This document shows positions 1 through 6,112 of a stretch of 11,601 nt of DNA, one piece after another (within the stretch, counting starts at the first letter, position 1; each line of letters begins with the position of its first letter). Origin of the DNA: Desulfobacterales bacterium (GTDB lineage: Bacteria > Desulfobacterota > Desulfobacteria > Desulfobacterales > RPRI01); assembly GCA_020052975.1 (NCBI GenBank), contig JAGVOC010000318.1, positions 1 through 11,601 of the forward strand, written 5' to 3'. The notes under the pieces are model-generated. The model saw only the letters and a list, made by a program, of their open reading frames with translations, was not told the origin of the DNA and ran no database searches. The position numbers and the translations under genes were made by a program.

Positions 1-1
1 G

Positions 2-130
2 GCTGTCGCGAACCTTGTGACCGACGCGCACCTGGCCGCTCTGGCTAGTGAACACGGCTGTGAGCTGATCTCCACCGATACCGACTTTTCGCGCTTTCCT
101 GGGATCAAGTGGAAAAACCCATTGAAATAA
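2..130 (+). CDS. VapC-family PIN-domain toxin, C-terminal part (5' end outside window)
   Basis: The frame opening at base 2 encodes 42 residues ending in TAA. It contains LVTDAHLAALASEHG and then LISTDTDFSRFPGIKW, the usual C-terminal third of VapC-type PIN ribonucleases. The acidic residues of TDAH and STDTDF belong to the metal-binding active site of the family. VapC toxins cleave RNA (often initiator tRNA or rRNA) and are held in check by a VapB antitoxin encoded just upstream, which would lie left of the window. The sequence ends naturally with KNPLK, so the 3' end looks intact. Whether the N-terminus and antitoxin exist cannot be seen. The gene points toward, and is convergent with, the relic genes on its right. 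Confidence 0.85.
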   Translation, partial: AVANLVTDAHLAALASEHGCELISTDTDFSRFPGIKWKNPLK

Positions 131-132
131 CT

Positions 133-234
133 AACATTCTGGCGGATTCTGGCTCTTCCCGGTTCTATTACCGTGAAATTGTTTATTAATGATAACCCAT
201 GCTCTTTAACAAGTTCAACGGTTAAATTTGCTAT
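133..234 (-). pseudogene. Possible C-terminal remnant of a DUF5615-like toxin
   Basis: The - strand frame here reads IANLTVELVKEHG, then NNFTVIEPGRARIRQN. The pattern hydrophobic-V-x-P-G-R-x-R-I-R resembles, from memory, the C-terminus of DUF5615 (Mut7-C/PIN-like) toxins, whose usual antitoxin partner is DUF433. A DUF433 start lies directly upstream in a different frame, so a deletion could have joined the front of the antitoxin gene to the back of the toxin gene. There is no start codon and the frame runs on past the expected end without a stop. Alternatively, it may be a frameshifted continuation of DUF433 itself (GT-R-I-x-V-E-L-V) or chance. Confidence is low. Confidence 0.3.
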
Positions 235-235
235 G

Positions 236-307
236 CTATGTCCCCCTGATGACTGGCTTTCCCAGCATAACATCGGGCATTGACGCAATTAATTCGTGTT
301 TATTCAT
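236..307 (-). pseudogene. Truncated DUF433 antitoxin, N-terminal remnant
   Basis: From ATG at 307 the frame gives 23 residues, including ASMPDVMLGKPVIRGT, and then stops at TAG. The GKPVIRGT segment is the hallmark N-terminal motif of DUF433 proteins, small winged-helix antitoxins of roughly 70-110 residues that usually pair with DUF5615 toxins. Normally the protein continues GTRI-x-V-E-x-I, but here the frame breaks straight after GT. The start codon overlaps the stop of the upstream ORF as ATGA, as in an intact operon, so the lesion is internal. The product cannot be functional as read. Confidence 0.55.
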
Positions 308-501
308 TTTCTTACCATCCAATAACAGTTTTGTCTTTCTACCGCATAACCCACGGCATTTCCACCAAAAGCGCTAAGAGCATCAGCGACCCCACCGGCC
401 TGAACTTTTCGGCACCTGATACGCTTGAGTCGTTTAATGATCATATCGAAAGTTTCGCTATAAGGTAACAATTGTAATGTCTGCATAGGGGCATTCGTCA
501 A
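304..501 (-). CDS. Short unassigned ORF coupled to the DUF433 relic
   Basis: This reverse-strand ORF can start at TTG 501 or ATG 486 (MQTLQLLPYSETFDM). It encodes 60-65 residues with a basic stretch IIKRLKRIRCRK, then GGVADALSAFGGNAVGYAVE, and ends WMVRK. I do not recognise the family. It ends in an ATGA overlap with the DUF433 start, which argues that it was a real gene in the same transcription unit, perhaps itself the tail of a longer truncated gene because the open frame extends upstream to 528. No convincing Shine-Dalgarno sequence precedes either start. It could be a small accessory protein of the toxin-antitoxin unit or a relic. Confidence 0.35.
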   Translation of the reverse strand: MTNAPMQTLQLLPYSETFDMIIKRLKRIRCRKVQAGGVADALSAFGGNAVGYAVERQNCYWMVRK

Positions 502-534
502 TATAAAAAATTGCTCATATCTGAAAGTTCAATT

Positions 535-642
535 TTAGTTCATAGCCATAGCCAATATACGGTGGCTAAAGCGCTCGCGGTTACAAATCCATCTTTTATC
601 TTTTTCTGCGTCTGCCCAAAACGGTGAATTCACCAACCTTAT
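535..642 (-). pseudogene. Unassigned C-terminal coding remnant
   Basis: A 35-codon frame on the - strand, offset from the hsdR-like remnant that it partly overlaps, reads VNSPFWADAEKDKRW followed by NRERFSHRILAMAMN and TAA. It has no start codon and begins just after an in-frame TGA. The amphipathic, charged composition looks like a genuine protein tail rather than random sequence, but I cannot assign a family. Position and frame fit a deletion that joined the beginning of the hsdR-like gene to the end of another gene near base 640. Confidence 0.25.
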
Positions 643-709
643 TCAGGTTAATGCCGGTAAGCTGGCGGATGATGAAATATTCTAAGCTGTTAAGTTCGTT
701 AAAGGCCAT
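596..709 (-). pseudogene. Truncated type I restriction R-subunit (HsdR-like) N-terminus
   Basis: ATG at 709 opens a 37-residue frame beginning MAFNELNSLEYFIIRQLTG and ending in an unrelated basic tail, LGRRRKR. The start MAFNE-N-x-x-E-x-x-I-I-x-x-L-x-G resembles, from memory, the first residues of many HsdR subunits, the ATP-dependent translocase/nuclease of type I restriction enzymes, which are normally about 1000 residues long. The homology is lost after INLNK. Its start lies inside the last codons of dinD (11-bp overlap), so the two were presumably co-translated in an intact R-M operon. No hsdM or hsdS is present in the window. Confidence 0.5.
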
Positions 710-1556
710 ATTGCTGACCCTTTTTCTTCTTAATACCTTTAAGTAGTTTTCTTTCATCACCGTCCAATTTTCGCTGAACCTTTTTTACATCTTCCGCAGG
801 CGGCAGGGCTTCCGGTTTTACTCCCCGTTCAATTAGTATTTTACGAACCGCTATGTTATTCTCTACATTCTCATTGGATATCTGGTTTGTACCGGATAAA
901 TCCTTTTCTATGACATTATGGCTGGTAAGTTCGGTCGCGAAATCTTTGGCTTTTATAGTGAGAGTCGGCAAAAAATCTGCTAATGGTCTGCCATCGGGAA
1001 TCATGAGTTTGTGCTTCATGTCGCTGGTAGAATAACCGCCGAATAGCGCTTGATCCCCTTTTGAACGAATAAGGGCAAAACCTTTGTCATCAACACCGCG
1101 TTCGTAAATTATACCTGATAGTTTCTTTTCTGATTTTGTCAGTTTATCACGCGCAATCACACGGTCGACATCTAAAAGCCGTTGCTCTATAATTTCCTGT
1201 TTCCGGGTCTGAACTGCAAAATATGTCTGAGCAAAGGAAATCTCACTTTTTGCAGAGTCGCCGTTTTGAGCGATTAGATAACAGGCGTAACGGGTTAAGG
1301 CTATATCAGCTACTTCGCGCTGACCGCCTTTGCCGATTTCGATCATCTTGTTGACCTCAACAAAATGATCCGTCACTTTGACAGAGGCATTTTCACAGGC
1401 GGTCTTTGCCTTTTCCATTACTTTAAGAAAATTCCGCCATTCGGCATATCCCAATATCACCTGCAGTTCACGCGCGCTCCAGCATTCAAGATTGTTGAAA
1501 AGATAACAGGCGCCTTCAAATTTTTCAAAGAGTTCGATGATGAGTTCTTTTTTCAT
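699..1556 (-). CDS. dinD: DNA-damage-inducible protein D (DinD) homologue
   Basis: The 285-residue product is close to the ~274 residues of E. coli DinD and matches it throughout. Landmarks are CWSARELQVILGYAEWRNF (residues 25-43), the conserved TRYACYLIAQNGD (88-100) and AQTYFAVQTRKQE (109-121). The charged C-terminus contains GVKPEALPPAEDVKKVQ. E. coli DinD is SOS-induced and inhibits RecA-mediated strand exchange. In many genomes homologues sit inside type I restriction loci, and this one overlaps the start of an HsdR-like relic. The start at 1556 is supported by AGGATGA at 1561-1567, six bases upstream. I saw no recognisable LexA box in the 87-bp gap to znuB. The gene appears intact although its neighbours are broken. 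Confidence 0.9.
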   Translation of the reverse strand: MKKELIIELFEKFEGACYLFNNLECWSARELQVILGYAEWRNFLKVMEKAKTACENASVKVTDHFVEVNKMIEIGKGGQREVADIALTRYACYLIAQNGDSAKSEISFAQTYFAVQTRKQEIIEQRLLDVDRVIARDKLTKSEKKLSGIIYERGVDDKGFALIRSKGDQALFGGYSTSDMKHKLMIPDGRPLADFLPTLTIKAKDFATELTSHNVIEKDLSGTNQISNENVENNIAVRKILIERGVKPEALPPAEDVKKVQRKLDGDERKLLKGIKKKKGQQYGL

Positions 1557-1643
1557 AGAGTCATCCTAAAATCCCGCTTAATAGTTTTGGGCAGGGAGCT
1601 TTCGGGACATCAATATATCAGTTGGTCATATTTGAACGACGGC

Positions 1644-2450
1644 TTATCTTTTTCTGAGTCTCCCCACACCAACCATAATAAAGAAAATCAGTGACGCAAA
1701 TGTGACGATCGTGGCGCCTGACGCAAGGTCTGCATAATATGAAATAATAAGCCCCCCTGTTGTTGATATCAGAGCGACTCCAATTGAGACCGCAATCATT
1801 GAAACATAACGGTCCGTAACCTGTGATGCAGCCGCACCCGGAATGACAAGAAGAGCCGACACAAGCACAATTCCAACGATTTTAATACTTATAACAACGG
1901 CGAAGGCCAGAATCGTAAGAAAAAAATGGTCCAGAAAGACTACAGGCATACCGCTTACAAAAGCGACTTCACTGTCAAACGCCACAAAGAGCAATTCCTT
2001 GAAAAAAAAGTAGCATGCAAAAAGCACTATTGTGCCAAGTACTCCTACAACAACGATGTCGGTGCGGGTTATTGCAAGTATATTGCCGAAAAGATATCCG
2101 AAAAGATCCGTATTGTATTTGTCGGACAAGCCGATGAAGATTACTCCAAGAGCCATGGCAAGCGCAAAAAAAATGCCTATGGCAGTATCTGTACTGAGCC
2201 TCTCCCGCCTTCCGACATAACCTATTGCATTTGAAACGATAACCGCGAAACCAAGGGCTGTCAGGGTTGGGGAAATTCCTATCAGCGAGCCAAGGGCAAC
2301 TCCTCCGAAAGCTGAATGCGCAACACCGACTCCGATAAACGAATAACGCTTCAGAACTACAAAAAAAGAGACAACAGCAAGCACTATGCTAAGGATAATT
2401 CCCGCCAGAAAGGCATTCTGCATGAACTCAAAATTAAGTATCTCAATCAT
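1644..2450 (-). CDS. znuB: Zinc ABC transporter permease ZnuB-like
   Basis: This 268-residue, strongly hydrophobic integral membrane protein of the ABC-3 (ZnuB/MntB/TroC) family forms the inner-membrane channel of the cluster A-I metal importer. Family features include VGVAHSAFGGVALG near residues 40-55, a short loop GLSDKYNTDLFGYLFGN, VSALLVIPGAAA, and a C-terminal SGATIV segment before the last helix, with about eight predicted membrane spans. The length is normal and the end is basic (GRLRKR). Its ATG overlaps the znuC stop as ATGA, so it is translationally coupled and last in the znuA-znuC-znuB order. I see no clear terminator downstream before dinD. Zinc specificity is inferred from the binding protein. 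Confidence 0.9.
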   Translation of the reverse strand: MIEILNFEFMQNAFLAGIILSIVLAVVSFFVVLKRYSFIGVGVAHSAFGGVALGSLIGISPTLTALGFAVIVSNAIGYVGRRERLSTDTAIGIFFALAMALGVIFIGLSDKYNTDLFGYLFGNILAITRTDIVVVGVLGTIVLFACYFFFKELLFVAFDSEVAFVSGMPVVFLDHFFLTILAFAVVISIKIVGIVLVSALLVIPGAAASQVTDRYVSMIAVSIGVALISTTGGLIISYYADLASGATIVTFASLIFFIMVGVGRLRKR

Positions 2451-3250
2451 AAATCCTCATGCCTCATGTGGCAGGTCGCACATTTTGAGTCGTGAACCAT
2501 TATCTTTAAGTCCTTTCCAAACACCTTTTCCATAACTTCATCTGACATGCATAAATCCGGCTCTCCATGATAATGAACTTCAATATTAAGGCAGGCCACC
2601 CGGTCTGCATGAGATGTGATGACGCCGATATCATGAGAAACCATAATAACAGAAAGTCCTTTCTCATCCCTCAGTTTTGCCAGCAAAACATAAAAATCTT
2701 CCTGGGCAACACTATCGACTCCTGTCGAAGGCTCGTCAAGCACCAGCAGTTTTGGATTTGAACAAAGAGCCCTGGCAATATTTATTCTCTGTTGCTGCCC
2801 TCCGGACAAAACCCCAAAAGGCCGTCCGGCATGTTCAGACATGTTGACCATTGAAAGCATATCCAGTGCAATCTCTTTTTCTTTCCGGCCCGGCCTGCTA
2901 AAGAGACCTATCCGGCTGTAAATTCCCATCAAAACAACATCAAGGGCTGTAACAGGAAATGTCCTTTCCGCATATGATATCTGGGGAAGATACCCGACAT
3001 CAAGCCTTGCCTCTTTTCCGGGTTTCTTTCCAAACAGGGAAACACTCCCCCTTTCAGGCTGAATAAGTCCTATGATCACCTTCAGCAGTGTCGATTTCCC
3101 GGCTCCGTTCGGGCCAACTATGCCAAAGATTTCACCTGCACGGCAATTCAGGAAAATCGATTTTAATACCCACTTGCCGGCATAACCGACCCAGACATCG
3201 TTCAGTTCTGCAATAACAGGGTTTCCGGACTCCGCTTCCTGCTTATTCAA
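2447..3250 (-). CDS. znuC: Zinc ABC transporter ATP-binding protein ZnuC-like
   Basis: The 267-residue ATPase energises the zinc importer from the cytoplasmic side. It has Walker A GPNGAGKST (46-54), Q-loop Q90, signature LSGGQQQR (148-155), Walker B LLVLDEP (168-174) and H-loop VSH (H206). I keep the TTG start at 3250: a strong GGGAGG sits at 3258-3263, seven bases upstream, and the TTG overlaps the znuA stop as TTGA. The C-terminal tail is unusual. It ends HDSKCATCHMRHEDL, giving C257, C260, H261 and H264, a compact potential Zn-binding cluster beyond the ATPase core. Other metal importers (Mn/Fe) share this ATPase family, so the substrate rests on znuA. Confidence 0.92.
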   Translation of the reverse strand: MNKQEAESGNPVIAELNDVWVGYAGKWVLKSIFLNCRAGEIFGIVGPNGAGKSTLLKVIIGLIQPERGSVSLFGKKPGKEARLDVGYLPQISYAERTFPVTALDVVLMGIYSRIGLFSRPGRKEKEIALDMLSMVNMSEHAGRPFGVLSGGQQQRINIARALCSNPKLLVLDEPSTGVDSVAQEDFYVLLAKLRDEKGLSVIMVSHDIGVITSHADRVACLNIEVHYHGEPDLCMSDEVMEKVFGKDLKIMVHDSKCATCHMRHEDL

Positions 3251-4164
3251 AGCATTGCCTCCCGAAGAATTTTGAGGTTATATTTCATAATATCAATATA
3301 GCTTTCCCGCTCTTTTATTCCCGGCCCTCCCATGGGATCAAGCATCAGCACTTTAATTCCGGCCTCTTTGGCTATTACTTCGGCGACTTTCGGATTAAAC
3401 TGGGGTTCGGCAAATACGGCCCTTACCCCGTGAATTTTTATGTTTTCGACGATACGCTTTATTTCAAGAGGTGTCGGGCTTTTTCCAGGAACAGATTCAA
3501 TCACTCCGGCACTCTCAAGTCCGTAGCGTCTCGCAAAATATTCCCAGGCCGGATGAAAAGATACATACTTCTTTATTTTAAATTTCTCCGTCTCCTTATA
3601 TATCGTCCGGTCAAGTCTGTCCAATTCGGCTATATATTTATTCCCCCTCTCTTCATAGTACGAGGCATGCCCGTTATCAAGGGAGATAAGGGCTGTAACG
3701 ATTCTTTTTACCATCGATTTTGCTATTTCAACATCAAGCCAGATATGGGGATTGGCAAATGTATCTTCAGAATGCGGCTTACCAGCTTTTTCACCATGAT
3801 GGTGCTCTTTTTCATGGATAAGGTCAACTCCATCCGACAGCACAACTTTTGTGAGCTTGCCACCGGTGCTTTTAACGAATTTTTCATTCCAGTATTCGAG
3901 CCCCGCGCCTATCATGAAGAATATCTTAACCGAAGATATTCTCTTCAGAACACTCGGTTTCGGCTCATATGTGTGTGGACTTGCTCCCGGCGGAATAACA
4001 GAAATAACTTCGACGTAATCTCCGCCCACCTGTTTCACCATATCGGCAACCGGAAATATACTGGCAGCGACAGGTATCTTTTCCCCGAAACAGGGGAAGG
4101 CTGAAAAGGTCATATGAAGAAAAACAAATACCGTCAAAAAATGAAAAGTTTTTTTAAGCTTCAT
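3247..4164 (-). CDS. znuA: Periplasmic zinc-binding protein ZnuA-like
   Basis: This cluster A-I substrate-binding protein captures zinc in the periplasm and delivers it to ZnuB. I start it at ATG 4164 (MKLKKTFHFL), giving 305 residues. The 20 residues available upstream are encoded by the repeat at 4169-4324 and would spoil the signal peptide. A basic n-region plus the hydrophobic segment FHFLTVFVFLHMTF forms an export signal, with cleavage probably near residues 25-28. Ligand candidates are H64 (GASPHTYEP), H140 (ANPHIWLD), H204 (SFHPAWEY) and D276 (MLDPMGG). Histidine rather than glutamate at the third site favours zinc over manganese. A His/acid-rich loop (HEKEHHHGEK, 117-126) just before the second ligand is typical of ZnuA and thought to gather zinc. 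Confidence 0.93.
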   Translation of the reverse strand: MKLKKTFHFLTVFVFLHMTFSAFPCFGEKIPVAASIFPVADMVKQVGGDYVEVISVIPPGASPHTYEPKPSVLKRISSVKIFFMIGAGLEYWNEKFVKSTGGKLTKVVLSDGVDLIHEKEHHHGEKAGKPHSEDTFANPHIWLDVEIAKSMVKRIVTALISLDNGHASYYEERGNKYIAELDRLDRTIYKETEKFKIKKYVSFHPAWEYFARRYGLESAGVIESVPGKSPTPLEIKRIVENIKIHGVRAVFAEPQFNPKVAEVIAKEAGIKVLMLDPMGGPGIKERESYIDIMKYNLKILREAML

Positions 4165-4168
4165 AATT

Positions 4169-4324
4169 GATGAACTCGTAAAAGGTCCAAATTCAGACGG
4201 CAAAGTAAAAAGCTCATTATGCAAGGCGCGCGAATCTTGAGGAATGAAGCGTACTAATTGGTACGCTGCAATGACGAAAGATAAAGCGTCCGCCGCGGCG
4301 GACAGAATGACTTTTTACGAAGCC
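4169..4324. repeat. 156-bp MITE-like repeat, copy 1, between ettA and znuA
   Basis: The element begins GATGAACTCGTAAAAGGTC (4169-4187) and ends GACTTTTTACGAAGCC (4309-4324). The ends are imperfect inverted repeats of each other around CGTAAAARGTC. Inside are a near-perfect palindrome GCGTACTAATTGGTACGC (4249-4266) and the perfect palindrome GTCCGCCGCGGCGGAC (4288-4303). The same ends, in opposite orientation and also spanning 156 bp, occur at 9723-9878 with mostly different interior sequence. It fills the whole gap between the ettA stop and the znuA start, so any znu promoter or terminator must lie within it or further upstream. No target-site duplication is obvious and no protein is encoded. 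Confidence 0.8.
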
Positions 4325-4325
4325 G

Positions 4326-6011
4326 TCATATTCTTGTCAGTTGCCTGTACTTAATACGATGCGGCTGGCTGGCCGCAGCACCGAGACGCGCCTTTCTATC
4401 GGCTTCATATTCGGAATAGTTTCCTTCGAACCAGACCACCTTGCTGTCCCCCTCAAAAGCAAGGATATGTGTTGCAATCCTGTCAAGGAACCACCTATCG
4501 TGACTTATGACAACCGCACAGCCTCCGAAGTTTTCAAGGGCTTCTTCAAGAGCCCTCATGGTATTTACATCAAGATCATTGGTTGGCTCGTCAAGAAGAA
4601 GCAAGTTAGCGCCTTCTTTCAGCATGCGCGCAAGATGCACCCTGTTTCTCTCTCCGCCTGAGAGCAATCCGACTTTCTTCTGCTGATCGGTTCCGGAAAA
4701 ATTAAACCTGGCAACATAGGCTCGGGAATTTACCTCCCTGTTTCCTAGTGTAATATTATCGCGCCCGTCCGAAATGACCTCCCATATGCTTTTCTCGGGA
4801 TTCAGGACGTCACGGCTCTGGTCAACATATGCCAGTTTTACCGTCTCTCCCGTCCTGATGGTACCCGAATCGGGCTTCTCCTGCCCGACAACCATCCTGA
4901 ACAGAGTTGTCTTTCCTGCTCCGTTTGGTCCGATAATACCGATTATACCGCCGGGAGGGAGAGAAAATGTCATGTTTTCTGCAAGAAGCTGATCATTATA
5001 CCCCTTGCAGACATCTTGAGCCTCTATTACCAGGTTTCCAAGGCGCGGACCGGGCGGAATATAGATTTCAAGATCTTTTGCCCTCTTTTCACCTTCCTGA
5101 CCAAGAAGCGCCTCATAAGAACTGATGCGTGCCTTCGATTTTGCATGGCGCCCTTTCGGGGACATTCTTATCCATTCGAGTTCTCTCTGCAGTGTTTTCC
5201 GGCGCTCGCTTACGGTTTTTTCTTCCTGTTGAAGCTTTGTCTGCTTCTGCTCCAGCCATGATGAATAGTTTCCCTTCCATGGAATCCCCTGCCCGCGGTC
5301 CAGTTCAAGAATCCATCCGGCAACATTGTCCAGGAAATACCGGTCATGCGTTACGGCAATTATTGTCCCTGCATAGTGCTGCAGATGATGTTCAAGCCAT
5401 GCCACTGACTCTGCATCAAGATGGTTTGTAGGTTCGTCAAGAAGCAGAATATCCGGTTTCTGAAGAAGCAGCCTGCAAAGAGCCACGCGCCGTTTTTCAC
5501 CTCCCGACAAGATCCTCACAGGAGTGCTTCCCGGAGGACAGCGAAGAGCATCCATGGCCATTTCAAGACGTGAATCAAGATCCCATGCGTCAAGAACATC
5601 GAGTTTTTCCTGCACCTCGCCCTGGCGCTTAATAAGCTTGTTCATCTCATCATCGGACATAGGCTCTGCAAATTTTTCGTTTATACGGTTGTACTCATTT
5701 ACAAGGTTAACGGTTTCATGCACACCCTCCTCTGCAATTTCACGAACAGTCTTGTTTTCATCAAGTTTAGGCTCCTGCTCCAGAAAGCCTATGGTATGCC
5801 CGGGAGTCAGTATCGTCTGCCCGACAAATTCCTTGTCAACCCCTGCCAGTATCCTTAAAAGAGAACTCTTGCCGGAACCGTTTAAACCAAGAACACCTAT
5901 TTTTGCGCCGTAGAAATAGGACAGATAAATGTCTTTTAAAATCGGCTTCTTGTCATAAAACTTGCTCACTCCGATCATGGAATATATTATTTTGTTGGGC
6001 TCATTACTCAT
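4326..6011 (-). CDS. ettA: Energy-dependent translational throttle protein EttA (ABC-F)
   Basis: This 561-residue ABC-F ATPase (E. coli EttA has 555) binds the ribosomal E site and gates the first elongation step according to the ATP/ADP ratio. It carries two nucleotide-binding domains: GLNGSGKSS (42-50), LSGGEKRR (168-175), ILLLDEP (188-194, E193); and GPNGAGKTT (361-369), LSGGERNR (450-457), LLLLDEP (470-476, E475). An arm insertion of roughly 50 residues (about 90-140) separates the first Walker A from its signature. The basic linker WIRMSPKGRHAKSKAR (280-295) is EttA-type, and the end PHRIKYRQLTR matches the family. AGGAGAG at 6024-6030 lies 12 bases upstream of the ATG, a rather long spacing. 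It is soluble and cytoplasmic. Confidence 0.95.
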   Translation of the reverse strand: MSNEPNKIIYSMIGVSKFYDKKPILKDIYLSYFYGAKIGVLGLNGSGKSSLLRILAGVDKEFVGQTILTPGHTIGFLEQEPKLDENKTVREIAEEGVHETVNLVNEYNRINEKFAEPMSDDEMNKLIKRQGEVQEKLDVLDAWDLDSRLEMAMDALRCPPGSTPVRILSGGEKRRVALCRLLLQKPDILLLDEPTNHLDAESVAWLEHHLQHYAGTIIAVTHDRYFLDNVAGWILELDRGQGIPWKGNYSSWLEQKQTKLQQEEKTVSERRKTLQRELEWIRMSPKGRHAKSKARISSYEALLGQEGEKRAKDLEIYIPPGPRLGNLVIEAQDVCKGYNDQLLAENMTFSLPPGGIIGIIGPNGAGKTTLFRMVVGQEKPDSGTIRTGETVKLAYVDQSRDVLNPEKSIWEVISDGRDNITLGNREVNSRAYVARFNFSGTDQQKKVGLLSGGERNRVHLARMLKEGANLLLLDEPTNDLDVNTMRALEEALENFGGCAVVISHDRWFLDRIATHILAFEGDSKVVWFEGNYSEYEADRKARLGAAASQPHRIKYRQLTRI

Positions 6012-6112
6012 TTTATTTCAAATCTCTCCTTATAGATTAATCCTTGCGGTCACTACCACAACGAGATCTTTGCATAACACCCCTTTAAAGGCAATTTTTT
6101 TCTATTCACTAT

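Noticed and set aside
1557..1643. LexA/SOS box upstream of dinD
   Set aside because: CTGATATATTGATG is only loosely similar to a LexA site and lacks the CTG-N10-CAG symmetry.
3430..4104. 224-residue open frame on the + strand
   Set aside because: It lies entirely antisense to znuA, has a cysteine/arginine-rich composition with no recognisable domain, and the opposite strand is a clear family member.
4249..4303. Intrinsic terminator for ettA
   Set aside because: Strong palindromes are present but no T-run follows on the - strand. They are better explained as internal parts of the repeat.
5524..5913. 129-residue + strand frame (and several others across 4341-5431)
   Set aside because: Antisense shadows of ettA. 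The serine/arginine-rich translation follows from the complementary codons.
6037..6075. 12-codon leader-like ORF (MQRSRCGSDRKD) just upstream of the ettA ribosome binding site
   Set aside because: It has a plausible GGGGTG before it, but no attenuator hairpins or biased codons. It is too short to support.
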